Below are positions 41,311 through 61,699 of a DNA stretch of 64,000 nt, piece by piece. The notes beneath the pieces are model-generated. The model was not told the origin of the DNA and did not search any database. It saw only the letters and a list, made by a program, of their open reading frames with translations. Each line of letters opens with the position of its first letter. Within the stretch, counting starts at the first letter, position 1. The position numbers and the translations under genes are program-made. Source of the stretch: Botryococcus braunii (lineage: Eukaryota > Chlorophyta > Trebouxiophyceae); NCBI GenBank assembly GCA_002005505.1, contig KV908366.1, forward strand, positions 584,932 to 648,931, given 5' to 3'.

Positions 41311-42614
41311 GTCTACTATGCATCTAGCTCAGGGCACAGCCTCAAGTGGTCCTTCAATCATAGGAGGGTCCAACCAACAGAAATTTAAAAGCATTCTATC
41401 TGAATTAGAGAAACCAAGATGAAGAGATTGGAGGCGAGGGTTTGCCGCCGCCGAAATCGGTGAAAGTTTACTTCTAATTGCCCAACTGTTTCATCAGTCA
41501 CAATACCCAATTGAACACTGCGACATGGCTGGCAAGACAAGACAACATCAACTTCATCTGTGCCCGTTTCAATGGTGTGATTATCACAGTCTGCACACTT
41601 GGCAGTCCCAAGGTAGTGTGACATTGCCAGGCCGCGCTGCTGCTGCAGCATTTGGCTCTTCTGCCTCCAAGTTCGGGGTTCCCCAGGGATAGTGGACAAT
41701 ATGAGAAAAGACGAAAACCAACAGAACGGAAAGCAATGCATCACAACACACCGTGCCAGCCAGCGACAATGGAAAAGAGCCAGAAACAACTATCAATCCG
41801 CACAATGCGGCATGGCATCGGCCATGGGGAGTGTGTGTCTTGGGGGGAAGGGGGGAGATGGGCTGGTGCGCGCACCTATAATTCTGCCACGCAGGCGCCT
41901 GATGTTTTCCATGGGGGTCAAAGCAGGTGAATCGGCAAATAGTGCAGCTAAGGAGTACGGTAAGAAGAAAGCTGATTGTTCCTATAACAAGCGCTGCAGC
42001 AAAAAGCTTGGCAAAGCCTCCTTGGCGCGACCAGGCGTCCACAGATAGTTAGCCTATACCGAAAAACGAAATTGTTGAGGTGAAAGTAAAATGTAGGCGA
42101 AACTGTGGGGGCAAAACCCCCGGGCAGGGGGAAACTACGGGGAAGTCGTATTTCAAACAGCATTATCTTCACACTGTTATCACAGTTATAAATGATAGTT
42201 TACAGCTACTGTTATCCTTCAAAGTAGTCGTTTTAGAGTAGTGATAGTAATTTTGATACAACTTCGCATTTTGAGATAGACAACGATATGATACAAACAA
42301 TTGTTGCCTTTCCCCCTGATCTTATCCCCTGCCTTTCCCCCTGATCAAGATATAGTACACTAAAATCCCCCGACTATGTTAAGTTCTCACAATTGGACCA
42401 TATCATCGAATTTTCTCATGCGTGAAACAAGCTGTTCAATCCCAAACGATTCTTATGAAAACAGAAGCTTGCGACAACCTTTGACATATCCTGCTTCATT
42501 CAGGAGATATAAGAAAAGTAAAGGGGGTTCAGGTGGAGCTCAAACAGAATGCGCGTAGCGTGAAACACACAAGTGAGAGAGAGAGAGCGGGCACGAACCA
42601 GCCGTGAGATATAC
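41311..42614. other. unassigned sequence
   Basis: Minus-strand frames at 41385-41789 and 41584-42042 have hydrophobic stretches and a Cys-rich part (KCADCDN), but no ATG-supported model and no family. AT-rich from 42180 on. Confidence 0.3.
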
Positions 42615-42955
42615 AGATGTGCTTTACGAGAGCGTTCACCTCACAATGTCTCCGCCAGTTTCCACTTATAAAAACTGCATGCAGTGTATCTACCGGAAAG
42701 TCTCCTTTTCCTTGTGTTCGGAATACTGCCAGCAACGGTTGCTGAGCACCCCCCCGCCCCCCCCCTCTACAACGAACAATCCAGACCAATCTCAATTGTC
42801 ATCCCTTCAGCCATAATGGCTGGTCCTGGATGTAATATTTCCATAAGAAATATTCTGGTCCTTCCATCCTGCTTTCCATTCGTAAATCAGTCCGAGCAAC
42901 TAAGGTAATATTCGGCAGCCCGGCCCCATGCTTCGGGTTGCCTTCATGGGAGCAC
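42615..42955 (+). mobile_element. short internally deleted copy of the 35.9-37.1 kb LINE-type repeat
   Basis: The left part matches 35949-36064 (GTGCTTTACGAGAGCGTTCACC...). The right part (CAGTCCGAGCAACTAAGGTA, then ATTCGGCAGCCCGGCCCC) matches 37060-37110. The protein-coding middle is absent. Confidence 0.6.
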
Positions 42956-43103
42956 CCCCCCAAATAAGTTATTCCCACCACCCGTGGCAATAGGTCCATA
43001 TTATAGGTCCATATTATCACGCTTGCAGCCAAGGTTGAGTCAAGCTGCTTGACCCAATCAGACACCTCCGTTTGAGTCACCCGACACCCACGCGTCTGAA
43101 TTT

Positions 43104-43512
43104 TCAAACCTTGTTCGCCCAGGGATTCCTGGGTCGCCAGGCTGGATTCACGTATCTGGAAGGCAACTGGTGACGAACTGCAATTCTCAGACACGAGACT
43201 GAGGTGCAGTTCTCATCAGCCCAAACTGAAAGCAGCTCATGCATTCGAAAGCGTCCTCCACATGCCAGAGCGAAAGCTGACCTCTCCTGCTGTGAGAACG
43301 GCGTATCGGAATCAGGAGCCCTGCACGTAAACACCTGGGCGACGTACTCCTCGGGATTTCCTCGCCTAATTGTTTCAAGTACGTGTTCATTTCTGTTCCT
43401 TACCTCTTCCAAGACGCGTTTGGCTAGCGGAAGGTAAACTATTCTTTGGATCTCGGTAAAGACGGTGGTCCGCAGCTTGTACTGAGGTGTTGCACTCTGG
43501 GTTCCGACAGGA
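43104..43512 (-). CDS. hypothetical exon, unknown protein
   Basis: A long minus-strand frame with good protein character: helices IQRIVYLPLAKRVLEEVRN and ERSAFALACGGRFRMHELL, balanced composition, no repeats. It lies head-to-head with exon 1 of the EXORDIUM-like gene A (43577). Not recognised. The borders are open; a likely acceptor (CCTCAG on its strand) lies at about 43480-43490. It could be one exon of a divergent gene or a chance frame. Confidence 0.3.
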
Positions 43513-43576
43513 TTGATTATGATCAATGATTTAAAATGATATATTGAGAGGACGAGAGACGTCTTGGCGTGCAGGA

Positions 43577-50919
<7,343 letters not shown>

Positions 50920-51179
50920 GTGAGCCATCCCTCTCGTTACCCCTTTAGTAATCCACAGCCTGCGACCTTTTCAGGCGCTTCACTGGCTCTGACAACTTGC
51001 GTGGCGCGCACAAAGCGCCTTGCGCAAATCCGGGAAGATGTGCCTGCATGTGGGAAACGTGACTCCAGACACACCCCCTTCCCCTAGGGGGTTCCATGTG
51101 CTCGGGTGTGTGTCTTGGGGGAGAGAAAAGGGGGGGTGTGTAATGCACAATGATTCCATTCTGGGTTCCATTCTCGTGC

Positions 51180-51900
51180 ATGGATCAGGGCATTGATGCA
51201 GGTGCAGCAATGCAGTCCCTAGTGCATCAACGTGCGCAAATTGCCGTTGAACCTTGTGCATGTGAAACAATCCCGATGCATGGATGCCATTCTTTGTAAA
51301 ATGGTCGTGATGCAGTGTTCAATGCTCCTGGTGCATTGGTGCGGTTCCAAGTGCAGTGATCCTTGTTCATTGATGCAGATCCTCCTTGCAATGATCCCGA
51401 TGCACCGATGCATCTCCTTTTGCAATGGCTCCCAGTGCATTGATGTGGTTCCTTGTGCATTGATCCCGGTGCTCTAATCCAATCCCTTGTGCAATGCTCC
51501 CACTGCATTGATGCGGTTCGTTGTGCAATGATCCGGACAAATTTCCTTGTGCAATGATCCAGGTGCCTTGGTGCGACTCCAAGTGCAATGATGCTCGTAC
51601 CTTAATGCAATTCCTTGGGCAATGGTCATTGGTCAGAGATGCAGTTCCTTGTGCAATGATTACAGTGCCTTGATGTATTTTCCTGTACAATGATCCCAGT
51701 GCATTGATGCAGTTCCTTGTGCAGTGATCCTTGTGCTTAAATGCAGTTCCTTGGGCAATGATCATCGGTCAATGATGCACTTCCTTGTGCAATGGTTTTG
51801 GTACCTTGATGTAATCCCCTGTACAATTATTATACTGCACTGATGCAGTTCCTTGTGCAATGGTACTGATACATTGATGCAATTCCCTGTGTATTGGTCA
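51180..51900. repeat. minisatellite, about 30-34-bp unit
   Basis: Twenty or so degenerate units combining GTGCATTGATGCAG, TTCCTTGTGCAATGATCC and variants. Frames across it on the minus strand are open only because of the repeat. It lies downstream of the last identified exon of gene A. Confidence 0.85.
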
Positions 51901-52603
51901 AGAAAGCCATATTTTCCGAGCCGTAAGAATGCCCCGCCAGAATCCCGTAGGTTCAAAAGAGATTGTAAAGCATGAAAAGATCTTGAAGAATGATTTATTC
52001 TACCTCATGGTTACTGATTGAGCTGTTGCAAAGAAAAGCAACAAGTTGAAAGAGAAAAGAAGTCTCTCAGGTTGCTTCTGCGGTATTATTGCATGCCATA
52101 AAACTTTGAGACCGACCTCTCTGGATAGAATATGAAGCCTTGTAAATGTTGAACGGCAACTTCCTCAGAGTTCCTCAAGTGCTGTGACTTCAATATTTTT
52201 TCTACATATCAAACAGAACTACTTATTTACTTAATCTACTACTACTTATTTACTTATTTAATCTTTTCAGACATATTCGGCCTTTGCAGGTTGCTACAAA
52301 AGAATTGGGCCAACATCGCCCCTAACGGAGTTTGCCAGCAAGGTGCGGCCCTTGTCTCAACCCCGTTTCTACTTTTAGCCGACAAGCAAGCCAAAAACTG
52401 TACTGTCCCCCTGCCCATACATCTGACTCGCTTCAAATGTGTACGTCGAGCAAAAGCTGGCAATGCATGTGTAACAATCAGATGCGTACCGTTATAAAAC
52501 CTCCGGACGTCGTTGCAGCGGTAGCAAACGACACTGCAGAAGAGTTTGCACTGCAGCTACTATTTCACCCGCAGGCTCGCGGGGGCGCACGCGCGCACGC
52601 ACA
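51901..52603. other. intergenic or intronic, no feature seen
   Basis: AT-rich in 52180-52270. A 68-aa frame at 52291 is not convincing. Confidence 0.3.
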
Positions 52604-52734
<131 letters not shown>

Positions 52735-55520
52735 GGGGAGGGAGAAACAGGATGCTAGAATTACCCCTGCCCCTCTTTGTCCCTCCCCCCATCTCCATTT
52801 CCTCTTCCTCTTTTTTCTCCCCCCACCCCCCCAAACCTCCCTTATTCCCTGCTTCACCTTCCCTGTCCCTCCCCCTCACGAGGATCAGATCTGAGGGAAC
52901 CTCAAAAGCGCGTTTGCTTGCTTATCGCCTGTTACACTGCGATTCCTTTTCCAATAAAAGGAAGGCAAGAAAACGCATCAGAGTACAGTGCCGATCATGA
53001 ATTTGACTGATTACAAATTTTGGGGGCGGCCACTTCAGGAGCATACCCTGCAGCTTGCCCTCCCGGCACAACCCCGTAGCGCTCCTGGGCATAATTATGA
53101 TTCTAACCCTTAGGCAAGTCCACCTCTTACTGCAGAGAACAGGCAAGTCCAGCTTTCACTCTGAAGAGAAGCTGTACGGCTACAGGTATTTAGCCACATC
53201 TTATTGAAGAGAACTATTATAATGCATAACCCATACATATTGTTCGTCTGGTTCTTCTTCATGTTGCCAACAATTACGGATCAACCATCCCTGAAAGCAT
53301 CAATGGAGCACACTGGCTCTAGACATAGCAGCTCATCTTAGATTCCGACTGCGCCCATCCTTGTCTTCGATGCAAGGTGATTTCAGTACTGCCAGCTTAG
53401 GATGTGAAGATGCAGAAGGCGGTTTCAGATTTGGACGAGTCTTGTGCGTAAACGTGTGTGTCCGTGATACAAAGGAAGTCCGGAGCTCGTGCGTAAGGGC
53501 GTATCCATCAGATAAGAGAGAGCCAGTAGAGGCTCGAAGCCAGTGCTGGAGTCGCACCTTTCAAGACCCAAAAAAAGATATTTTACAGTTAGCCGAGGAT
53601 ACAGAGTAAGATTGTGAACTTCTGAGTTCCGTCAAGAAGGTAGAACAAGGTCTTGACCACCACATAGAAATAGTGAGATTTGCACAGTAAGGGTGTGGGT
53701 ATAAGAGAGCTATCCCATTTTGTTCTTGCTGGAACATGCATGTTTACATACATATGTACGGTGAAGCAATCACCATAGTGCACTGTTAGGGAGCAAGGCA
53801 TTGAGGTTGAGGGTAATTCCTTGCACAGCAACTGACCTGGAGCTTGCCAAAGTGCTGGCGCATACGCATCGTATGTCAAACAGCAAACTGTCTTCACTGC
53901 TGTGATGTAGCAAGCCATATCTGGTGATGCTTATATATGACAAGGCATAATTAGGTGGCTTGCCCTACATTTTCTGACATCCGCGTTAGATGAGCAAGGC
54001 CATAGAGGTGCTGTCAGGCAACTCTGTAGCTTTACACACTTGCAGTACCCTACAGGTACAGACAGGTGGGAGGCTGAGGAGGCCCCCAGTAAAAGTTGGC
54101 CTGCCTCTGTCTATTATGGCATCGCAAAATTGCTTGCAGGTTACAGGCCTCAAATTGAAGGTCTGGCTTGCCAGGTCCTGTAATTGCGGGATCCAATTGT
54201 TAGCAACCTTCTGCGGGAAGTAAATTATAATTTACGACTGATCAGTTACAATTGAAGACCATGGTTTTAATAAATGCGTGGTTCCAAGCTTTGTTTACAA
54301 ACAGTTTCACGTGAATTAAAGGCCGCTGCGTGAACTTTGCATATAGCTACGGGAGATATATGCACATATGTAGCTATTATAGGTGATGCAGACAGGCATG
54401 CCCAATGGCTGCGTTGCTCTTTCTTAGTACTAAGAACGCGGGAACACACCGCATGTTGAAGCAATTGTTGGCCATTACATGAAGTAGGGCGTGACAGATA
54501 TGCAGTTGTGTAGGCAGCTAGGGACCGTAGCATCATATGAGGCTTTAGTTGGTGGAAAGCGCGTCATATGAAGAATGCATTCTTCAAAGAAAGTGACATT
54601 ACATCATTAAGCATTCATATCATTTGAAGCTTGGCCCAAAGCCCTTGAGGCGCAAACCCGTTTGACTGACACTGGAAATGCTGAGCATTATTAGTGCTGG
54701 AAAGCTATCATATCTTGTGCATGTCTATTTGTCACTCCTCATCATACATGGGCCATATATGGGTTATATAACCATCCTGCAACATCAATATTTGTGCTTG
54801 CTAAGGACAGTGAATGCGAGCAGGCCATAACGCATAACACATGGGCTTTCAACGTACAAGTCGAGTTTTAGGTGTGAAAACGGCTCGCTAGGACCAGCTG
54901 GGCCGGCATTGAGGAACTCAACCTCATTGCCATGCCTTTGCAACAATCCGGGCGGGAATTTCAACTGTTTTGGCGCTGCGGAGGAGATCACTAAGCTCAG
55001 TTTCCAGTAGTGGTGAAAGGCATAAGTGATGTTTTATCTGCGTTATCAATGGGATTTGTTAGGGTTGTCGCAGCGTACAGTGTATAGTCATGTGTCAAAA
55101 CGTGTAAGGGCATGCGTCATTTTCTTCAAGGTATACTGCCACGAACTTTTCCCTGTCCTTATCATTGTACACTTACGTAGTGAGGTAAAGATACACTACT
55201 TAACAAGTGGTGTATACATACGTATGTCATAATCACCTTGTCGTGATCTAGTTGGCATTGAAAGACTAATACTAGCAGTTCCGCCATCAACGAGGACTCA
55301 TCTTTATCACACAACTGTAGGATTGCCTGATATGTATTTACACAATTATTAGAACATCTTTCACGCGAAGATCCTACCCACACTGGCTACCTATAGTGGC
55401 TACAGCGCTCAGCTTATCTCCTTTGTCCGATAGCATTTAGAGGGGGAATTCAAGGGACGGAGGGGATTCACAAGGTCAAACTAGTTCATAGCATACATGT
55501 ACGTGTGTACATGTATGTAT
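52735..55520. other. unassigned intergenic sequence
   Basis: No gene supported. A frame at 53361-53609 is mixed in composition but has no motif and no splice context. No LTR or LINE feature recognised. Confidence 0.35.
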
Positions 55521-55524
55521 TTGT

Positions 55525-55773
<249 letters not shown>

Positions 55774-56344
55774 GTACATACCCTCCCTGTTACTTTTAAT
55801 CTTTTCCATTAAGCATGTCCAGGCATGAGGCAAATTTGCAATGATACCCGGGCAGGCCTGGGCGCATTGAAAAAATTGAAAGTAACAACTGCTGATACTT
55901 AAGACAAGCAAATTGTAAGATATCAGACACTACAATCATGGCATGACGACACCCCTGAATGGCATCCAAGGCAGTAGGATGCAAACAGTATACTACTAGT
56001 AGGCGTCAATGCTATCCAATTGCAAACATTCATTTTTCAGAAGTGACTCGCAACACGGTGTTTGCTAACCATCTGCCATTGACTGCATGTTGATGCATGT
56101 CATATGTCACATGCATGCGACTCTGTGACTACTGCACCTTATGCACGGAATCGGGCCTGAACCAATTTTGCCAGTGTTGTCCCATGTGGATAAAAAAGCT
56201 ATTGTTATTCCTCAACTTTCTTTTCCGAGGCCACTGGGGCGGAGATCAAAAACAACTTTGAAGTTGAGATATATCAAGTTATAATAGCTACCGGACTACT
56301 TCAGTCCTTAAGCTTAAGGACCCAAAGCACCATGGCGAGTTAGC

Positions 56345-56692
56345 TTGGGTAAGAGGGGAACTGTAGGGAAAGTAAAGGGCCGTCCCTTGAAACCAGGGGG
56401 GAAGGTAGGCACAGTGACATATGTCAAGCAAGAAAAGAAAAGAATTACATCAATCCAGCCCAGAGGGCCTGATGAGATGCAGACGGATAAACCAACGTTA
56501 ACGGTATGTGAGAACCTAGTTGGAATAATACAATGCTATAACACGGTTAACAACACTGATAACTGGATTATGGAGAATGGCCAAGTCACCGCCATGAAAC
56601 GCTTGACGGGCCCGTCAAGCCCGGGCCTGGAATGCATCAAATATAAAATTAACAACCACAACCTGATCCTCTTGCCAAATGAAGTTACGTAG
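56345..56692 (+). CDS. hypothetical ORF, 115 aa
   Basis: The frame has a basic start ([20 protein letters not shown]) and a balanced rest with [21 protein letters not shown]. It could be a domain fragment or a transposon remnant next to the LINE. The first codon is not ATG. Not recognised. Confidence 0.25.
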   Translation: MGKRGTVGKVKGRPLKPGGKVGTVTYVKQEKKRITSIQPRGPDEMQTDKPTLTVCENLVGIIQCYNTVNNTDNWIMENGQVTAMKRLTGPSSPGLECIKYKINNHNLILLPNEVT

Positions 56693-56769
56693 TGACCACG
56701 AGGGGGACGAGAACAAATGTGGGTAGCGGTCACGTGCACGAACCTGAGCAAGTGCGGGGCAATATTTCA

Positions 56770-58600
56770 TTAATGAAACACAAAATGATGCTCATCCCCC
56801 ACCGCTATGCCACACATGTCACACAAACTCTCTGAACGGGAGATATGGGTGCGTCTTCCTACATCTATAGGTAAGTCATGGACTCCAAGACGAAACTTGA
56901 AAAATTGCCTAACACGCCTAACACTAACTGGAAGAGACAACAGTATTTCACGTTGAATCGGCCTTGTTCGGGCAATTGCAAACCATCTAAGATGAGTGCA
57001 TAACTGGGGGTCCTTAGGTGCTAATCTAAGAGATATGTGCAATCTCTCATCCGAGAGCCGCTGGGCACTAGTGAGTATTGCCCTGCTCAGCTGAAAGTGT
57101 CCATGTCCACCTCATGAGGGCTATGACAGTCCACCGGATACGGGTACCCAAGTTTTCTCAAGGCACGCATGAACGAGCCTACCCAAGTTGGAATATGTGT
57201 CGTCACCCCATAGTAGCATGAGTCCCTAAGAATACTCGCATACATGTGATCCTCTGGGAGGTGACAAAGAGAATTCCAAAACGTTGCCATGCGCTTTAAC
57301 CATTGAAGTCGAAGTAGCCGGATGCCTAGCTCACAAAGAAGGACATCTGTTCTAACCGTGCGCCGGACACCAATGATTATGCGCAGCATACTGAGAAATT
57401 CATTTTCCAAATTTTTCACTGAAGCCTCACACAAGGCTTGGGGAAAGTATGCACACCCCGAATTTTGCATGCGTATGACGCGGTGGGGACAACATATGTT
57501 CAAAAGAGCCGAATATATTATATAAGGATCCCAATCGAGACCGCACGTGCACAATCAAGGTTACCATTTCGCTGTAGTATTGAGGACCACGGCCCCCACA
57601 TCTTCCCTCGAAATGACCAAAGGTTTCACCCATACCTGCCACTGAAGACATGACGATCCCTAGGTGGCGACACTGTGTAACCACTTTTAGGGGCGCCCCC
57701 TTGTATGTGCATGGTTGACTGGCAAGGTCTATTGCCCCCTCAGGAAACACCATGGCGACGCACTTACTATCTTGTATTTCATAAGGGTCAATGCACACCA
57801 TTCTGCCGCAGCCCCTATGTAGTACTCACTGCATTTCCATCCAAGTGGTAGCCAGTAACTTGAAATCATCTGCATACCCTAGAATGGGGACGTGACGTCC
57901 ATCTCAAGTTTTGGCACCCATGCTTTGACACCTTGCCTCAATAAATCGTATTAGACCATCTGAAGATACCCCGAATAAAGGGGGACGTAGAGGTGATCCC
58001 AGTGTGATGCCTGTACGAGGTTTATTCAAATTTCCATAAGTACCCCCTACCGATATCGCGAATGACCCTATCATATGCTTTTGAGAGGTCTAACTTACAT
58101 AATAGTAGTGGACTTTCTGGAGTTGCCCTATCAATAAAATGTTGGAGTGCGAAGAGCTGGTGCAGGGTGGAGAACCCTGGGCGAAACCCGACTTGTGCTT
58201 CACATCTGTACTTTATTCTTTCGAGGTGTTCCACAAGTCTGTCGTTGAGAAGGGGGGCATATAAACGCATAACCAGTTCCGGTACAGCAATGGGGCGATA
58301 GTTTGTCGGATCTAAAACACTCTTTCCAGTATCCCTCAAAACAGGCGTTACTTTTAGCATGTTGTGTCCCCTAGGAATGCTACCAGAGACGAACATACCA
58401 TTCAACACAGCTAATAACGTGGGTGCCAAAAGATGTGGATTCAATGTACCGTCTGACTCCAAGGGCCTTTGTGCTTTTTGCAGCAGCTCAGCAGGGTATC
58501 CTTCGAACCCTAACTCCTCCCATCTTTCAATTTCATCAAGCCTTGTTCTACCTCCACATTTGTAAATGGCTGGTCGGAGATTTCCCCCCTATCATTTACC
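56770..58600 (-). pseudogene. degenerate LINE (non-LTR) reverse transcriptase
   Basis: Minus-strand fragments in order: an RT N-terminal segment (FTNVEVEQGLMKLKDG), then PTNYRPIAVPELVMRLY, QVGFRPGFSTLHQLFALQHF and [14 protein letters not shown] (58022-58462), [10 protein letters not shown] and GYADDFKLLA with the catalytic Asp pair (about 57860-58000), a linker (57427-57801), [15 protein letters not shown] (57087-57554), and the C-terminal [17 protein letters not shown] (56770-56830). Several stops and shifts break it. No 5' nuclease domain is seen. The element family is the same as the 3' fragment at 35945-37125. Confidence 0.8.
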
Positions 58601-58818
58601 GATGGGTAAGCTACGTAGCTTACCTACCTATACGTAGGCATACCGGTGACAATGTGGTATGGTCTATGATATAACGCGATGGTCCAACTCCTACTACGTT
58701 CTTCATAAATGTGTCACATGCAGCCTAATACTTTGGGGTCACATATTTCTGCATTCGCGTTACGACTCATGAGTTTGCATTCGCGTTACAACTGATCAGT
58801 TTTTGCACTATTCAATGG

Positions 58819-58945
<127 letters not shown>

Positions 58946-60461
58946 TTCATTATCACCTTCAATATTTGGCCCCTGGATTCCGCGTCCCTGCATGATGGAT
59001 TTATGGTATGCGGTTAGAATAGGCTCCACTCTTAACTTTAAATTGATACCCATATTGCCGACCTGCTCTACTCCACTCCCTTTTTAATCGTTGACATTCT
59101 CCATTAAAGAAGGGCTTTCGAAGTCTACCTTGACCCGTAATGGCATGCCTGCCTCAATAGCAGCATTCACCACAACCTCTGAGAGACCATCTAATTAGAC
59201 ATCATTATAATGCTTGTGCCAAATTGCCTCCATTGGCCACGTAAGTATCAAGGTAAGTAACATATGTCAAGCAAGGTCTGTTAGTTTAAAAACTCCACCT
59301 GTCTATAAAGCAGAAAGGATCCCACACCTTTCCGGAGATTTGGTGAATTTGGTACCCATGTGATGCACGGGTCATTACATGAAGCAAGACACGCCACCCG
59401 GGAGGGAAGATGGCGAGGGGGGAAAGGGAATGTGGGGGTGGAATTTCCGCCTGAAAAGGAATTGGTTGGAAGACATCCGATCTGACTTAGAAGATCTCTA
59501 GAGGAGTTCTGATTCCAGCGTGTATTGGATGTGCTTTACAGATTATCGTGTGAATTTGGCTAGCCGACTCAGTCCCCGGGGTATGGGCCCGGCCAGCAGT
59601 CCATACCCCGGCTTTTTAGGAACAGTACTGTGGACTGTTGATGCAAGGAAGGGATGAGAAGAAAGAATTACATCAGGAGGGAGGAAAGTACGACATTCAA
59701 GCAGAAACCCTAGATTCTGGATTTTACATCCCGAATATTGAAATAACATGTCTTGCAAACTGTAGGCAATCACACGTTTTTCCAGGCAACATGACTCCAT
59801 GCTGATCACCGCTTGATTAAAGATATCTCGTGTCCGATTTAATCAGACTTGAGCCGAGCTATAGCGAGAACGAGGCTGTGAGACTTCCCGTTGAAAGCCG
59901 ACTGACACTCGCTTTAGCCGATTACTAATCCATAAGCAGCTTCCCGACTTCCTAGAAAGTCCGTGAATTGGAGGAGCGATCTGCCTGCAACATCCGCGGC
60001 TGAATTTTGAAATTCAGCCGGGCAGTCGGCTGCCAGATCACTGGTAGTTGAGCGACCATTGACAGGGGTTCGTGGGAGTAAACCTCCGAAACTTTCTGCA
60101 GCAAGGCCTATGCTACCAGCATGTGGTAGCCTCGCTAAATTCCGCGTCCAAATCTCCCAAAGTGTGGCTGCAGCCAGGATGTTCTGAACGGGAGGGGACA
60201 GGGTGCATACGAACCAGGTGATGCTCTCGAAGATTGAACAATTGCAAGTACTGGAGCCAAGGAATGCTTTGGATAGAACGGCCATATCTACACTGACCCC
60301 AAAGAGTGGACGTAGGACTCACGAATACGTCACCTTGGCCGTTGACTAAAGCCCGCAATGATTAAAGAGATGTTAAATGATGAAATCTAATTTTTTCGTG
60401 TTTTTTGCTTTTCAGGTTCAAAAGTGGGTGGTGAAATGTCCAATTGAATAATCGAGCCTCC
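58946..60461. other. upstream region of gene B
   Basis: No gene supported. A minus-strand frame at 59914-60285 has no motif. A possible acceptor (GCTTTTCAG) at 60406-60414 may belong to a 5' UTR intron of gene B. Confidence 0.3.
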
Positions 60462-61540
60462 ATGGTAGCCTCCGCAATGGCACACTGCGGAATAAACCAC
60501 GTCACCCTTGCAATACTTATCTGTTTATCAGCAGCATTCAAGGTGAGTAACGTTGAGACTCGTGATCAGAACCAAGCCCTTGTGCGTCACGCATTAGAGA
60601 AACGTGCAATTGGCAGCTTACAAGAATGTACATGGATGGGCTGGGTTGTCTTCCATTTTTATCCTTCAAGTCATTTCTCCGCGGGTGCAAGCCTTCACGA
60701 TCGAGGTATCTCGATTGCAGCTTAAGCTGACCAAGGCCACAGGTCACCACCAAAGGTTCCACCAGTAGAGCCGCCTGATGTACCTTTGGCTTCCTGACAG
60801 GTAGCTGCAGACAGTGCTCTCTACCAACCAGACCCAACTCCTACAAATCCTGTGGCAGGATTAGAAGCCATCCCAGAAACGACGCTGACCCAGCAAGTGG
60901 AAGCTATCCATTCTGTGGACATCCAAAAGCTTGCCACTTACCTCCATGAGGCACTGCCATCTCTGCACGACCCCGTCAACCCAGTGCCAGAAGCTCCACT
61001 GACGACAACCAACCCTATGGAGTCCCAGATCCCAACTGATCCAGCGATTCCAGAGCGTTCCACTGACATAACCAATTCCATAACTTCAGTGGGAGAGTTG
61101 ACTCCTAACCTCCCTGCTGATGCTCTTGAGCAAGCCACAGCCACAATTACCAAGAACAACCCTGTTGATGACATGTTGTTCGGTCCTGGCAGCATCCCAC
61201 TCTCGCCCACTCCCCAAGTCCCAGTCCACAACCCTCTAGATGACTTCAAAGACATTAAAGCTATTCACTTTCCGGAGAAGCCGGTGGAGGCCAACCTGGA
61301 TGACTTCTGCAGCAAAAAGAGCTTCACCGCAGACGAAGCAGAGGCTCACGCCGCCAGGCTGCGTGCAGTTCGAGGCACGAAGCGTCTTGGGTTCCAGGGC
61401 GCTCCCTATGTGCCCTTAGCCCCCTGGTCCTGCGATGGCAAGGATCCTGACACAGTAGAGGTGAAATCCTGGGAGCCCCCCCCCCCCCCTTCCACTCTTT
61501 CTTTATTTCTTTCTCTCCCCCCTCCCCCTCTCTCTGTGCC

Positions 61541-61604
<64 letters not shown>

Positions 61605-61609
61605 TGTTT

Positions 61610-61699
<90 letters not shown>

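Noticed and set aside
41584..42042. Membrane protein gene on minus with two hydrophobic segments
   Set aside because: Starts with GTG, no splice-supported model and no family; left as unassigned sequence.
51219..51765. Minus-strand frames with repeated HCTRNCINALGS-like units
   Set aside because: They follow the minisatellite period; no start context, no family.
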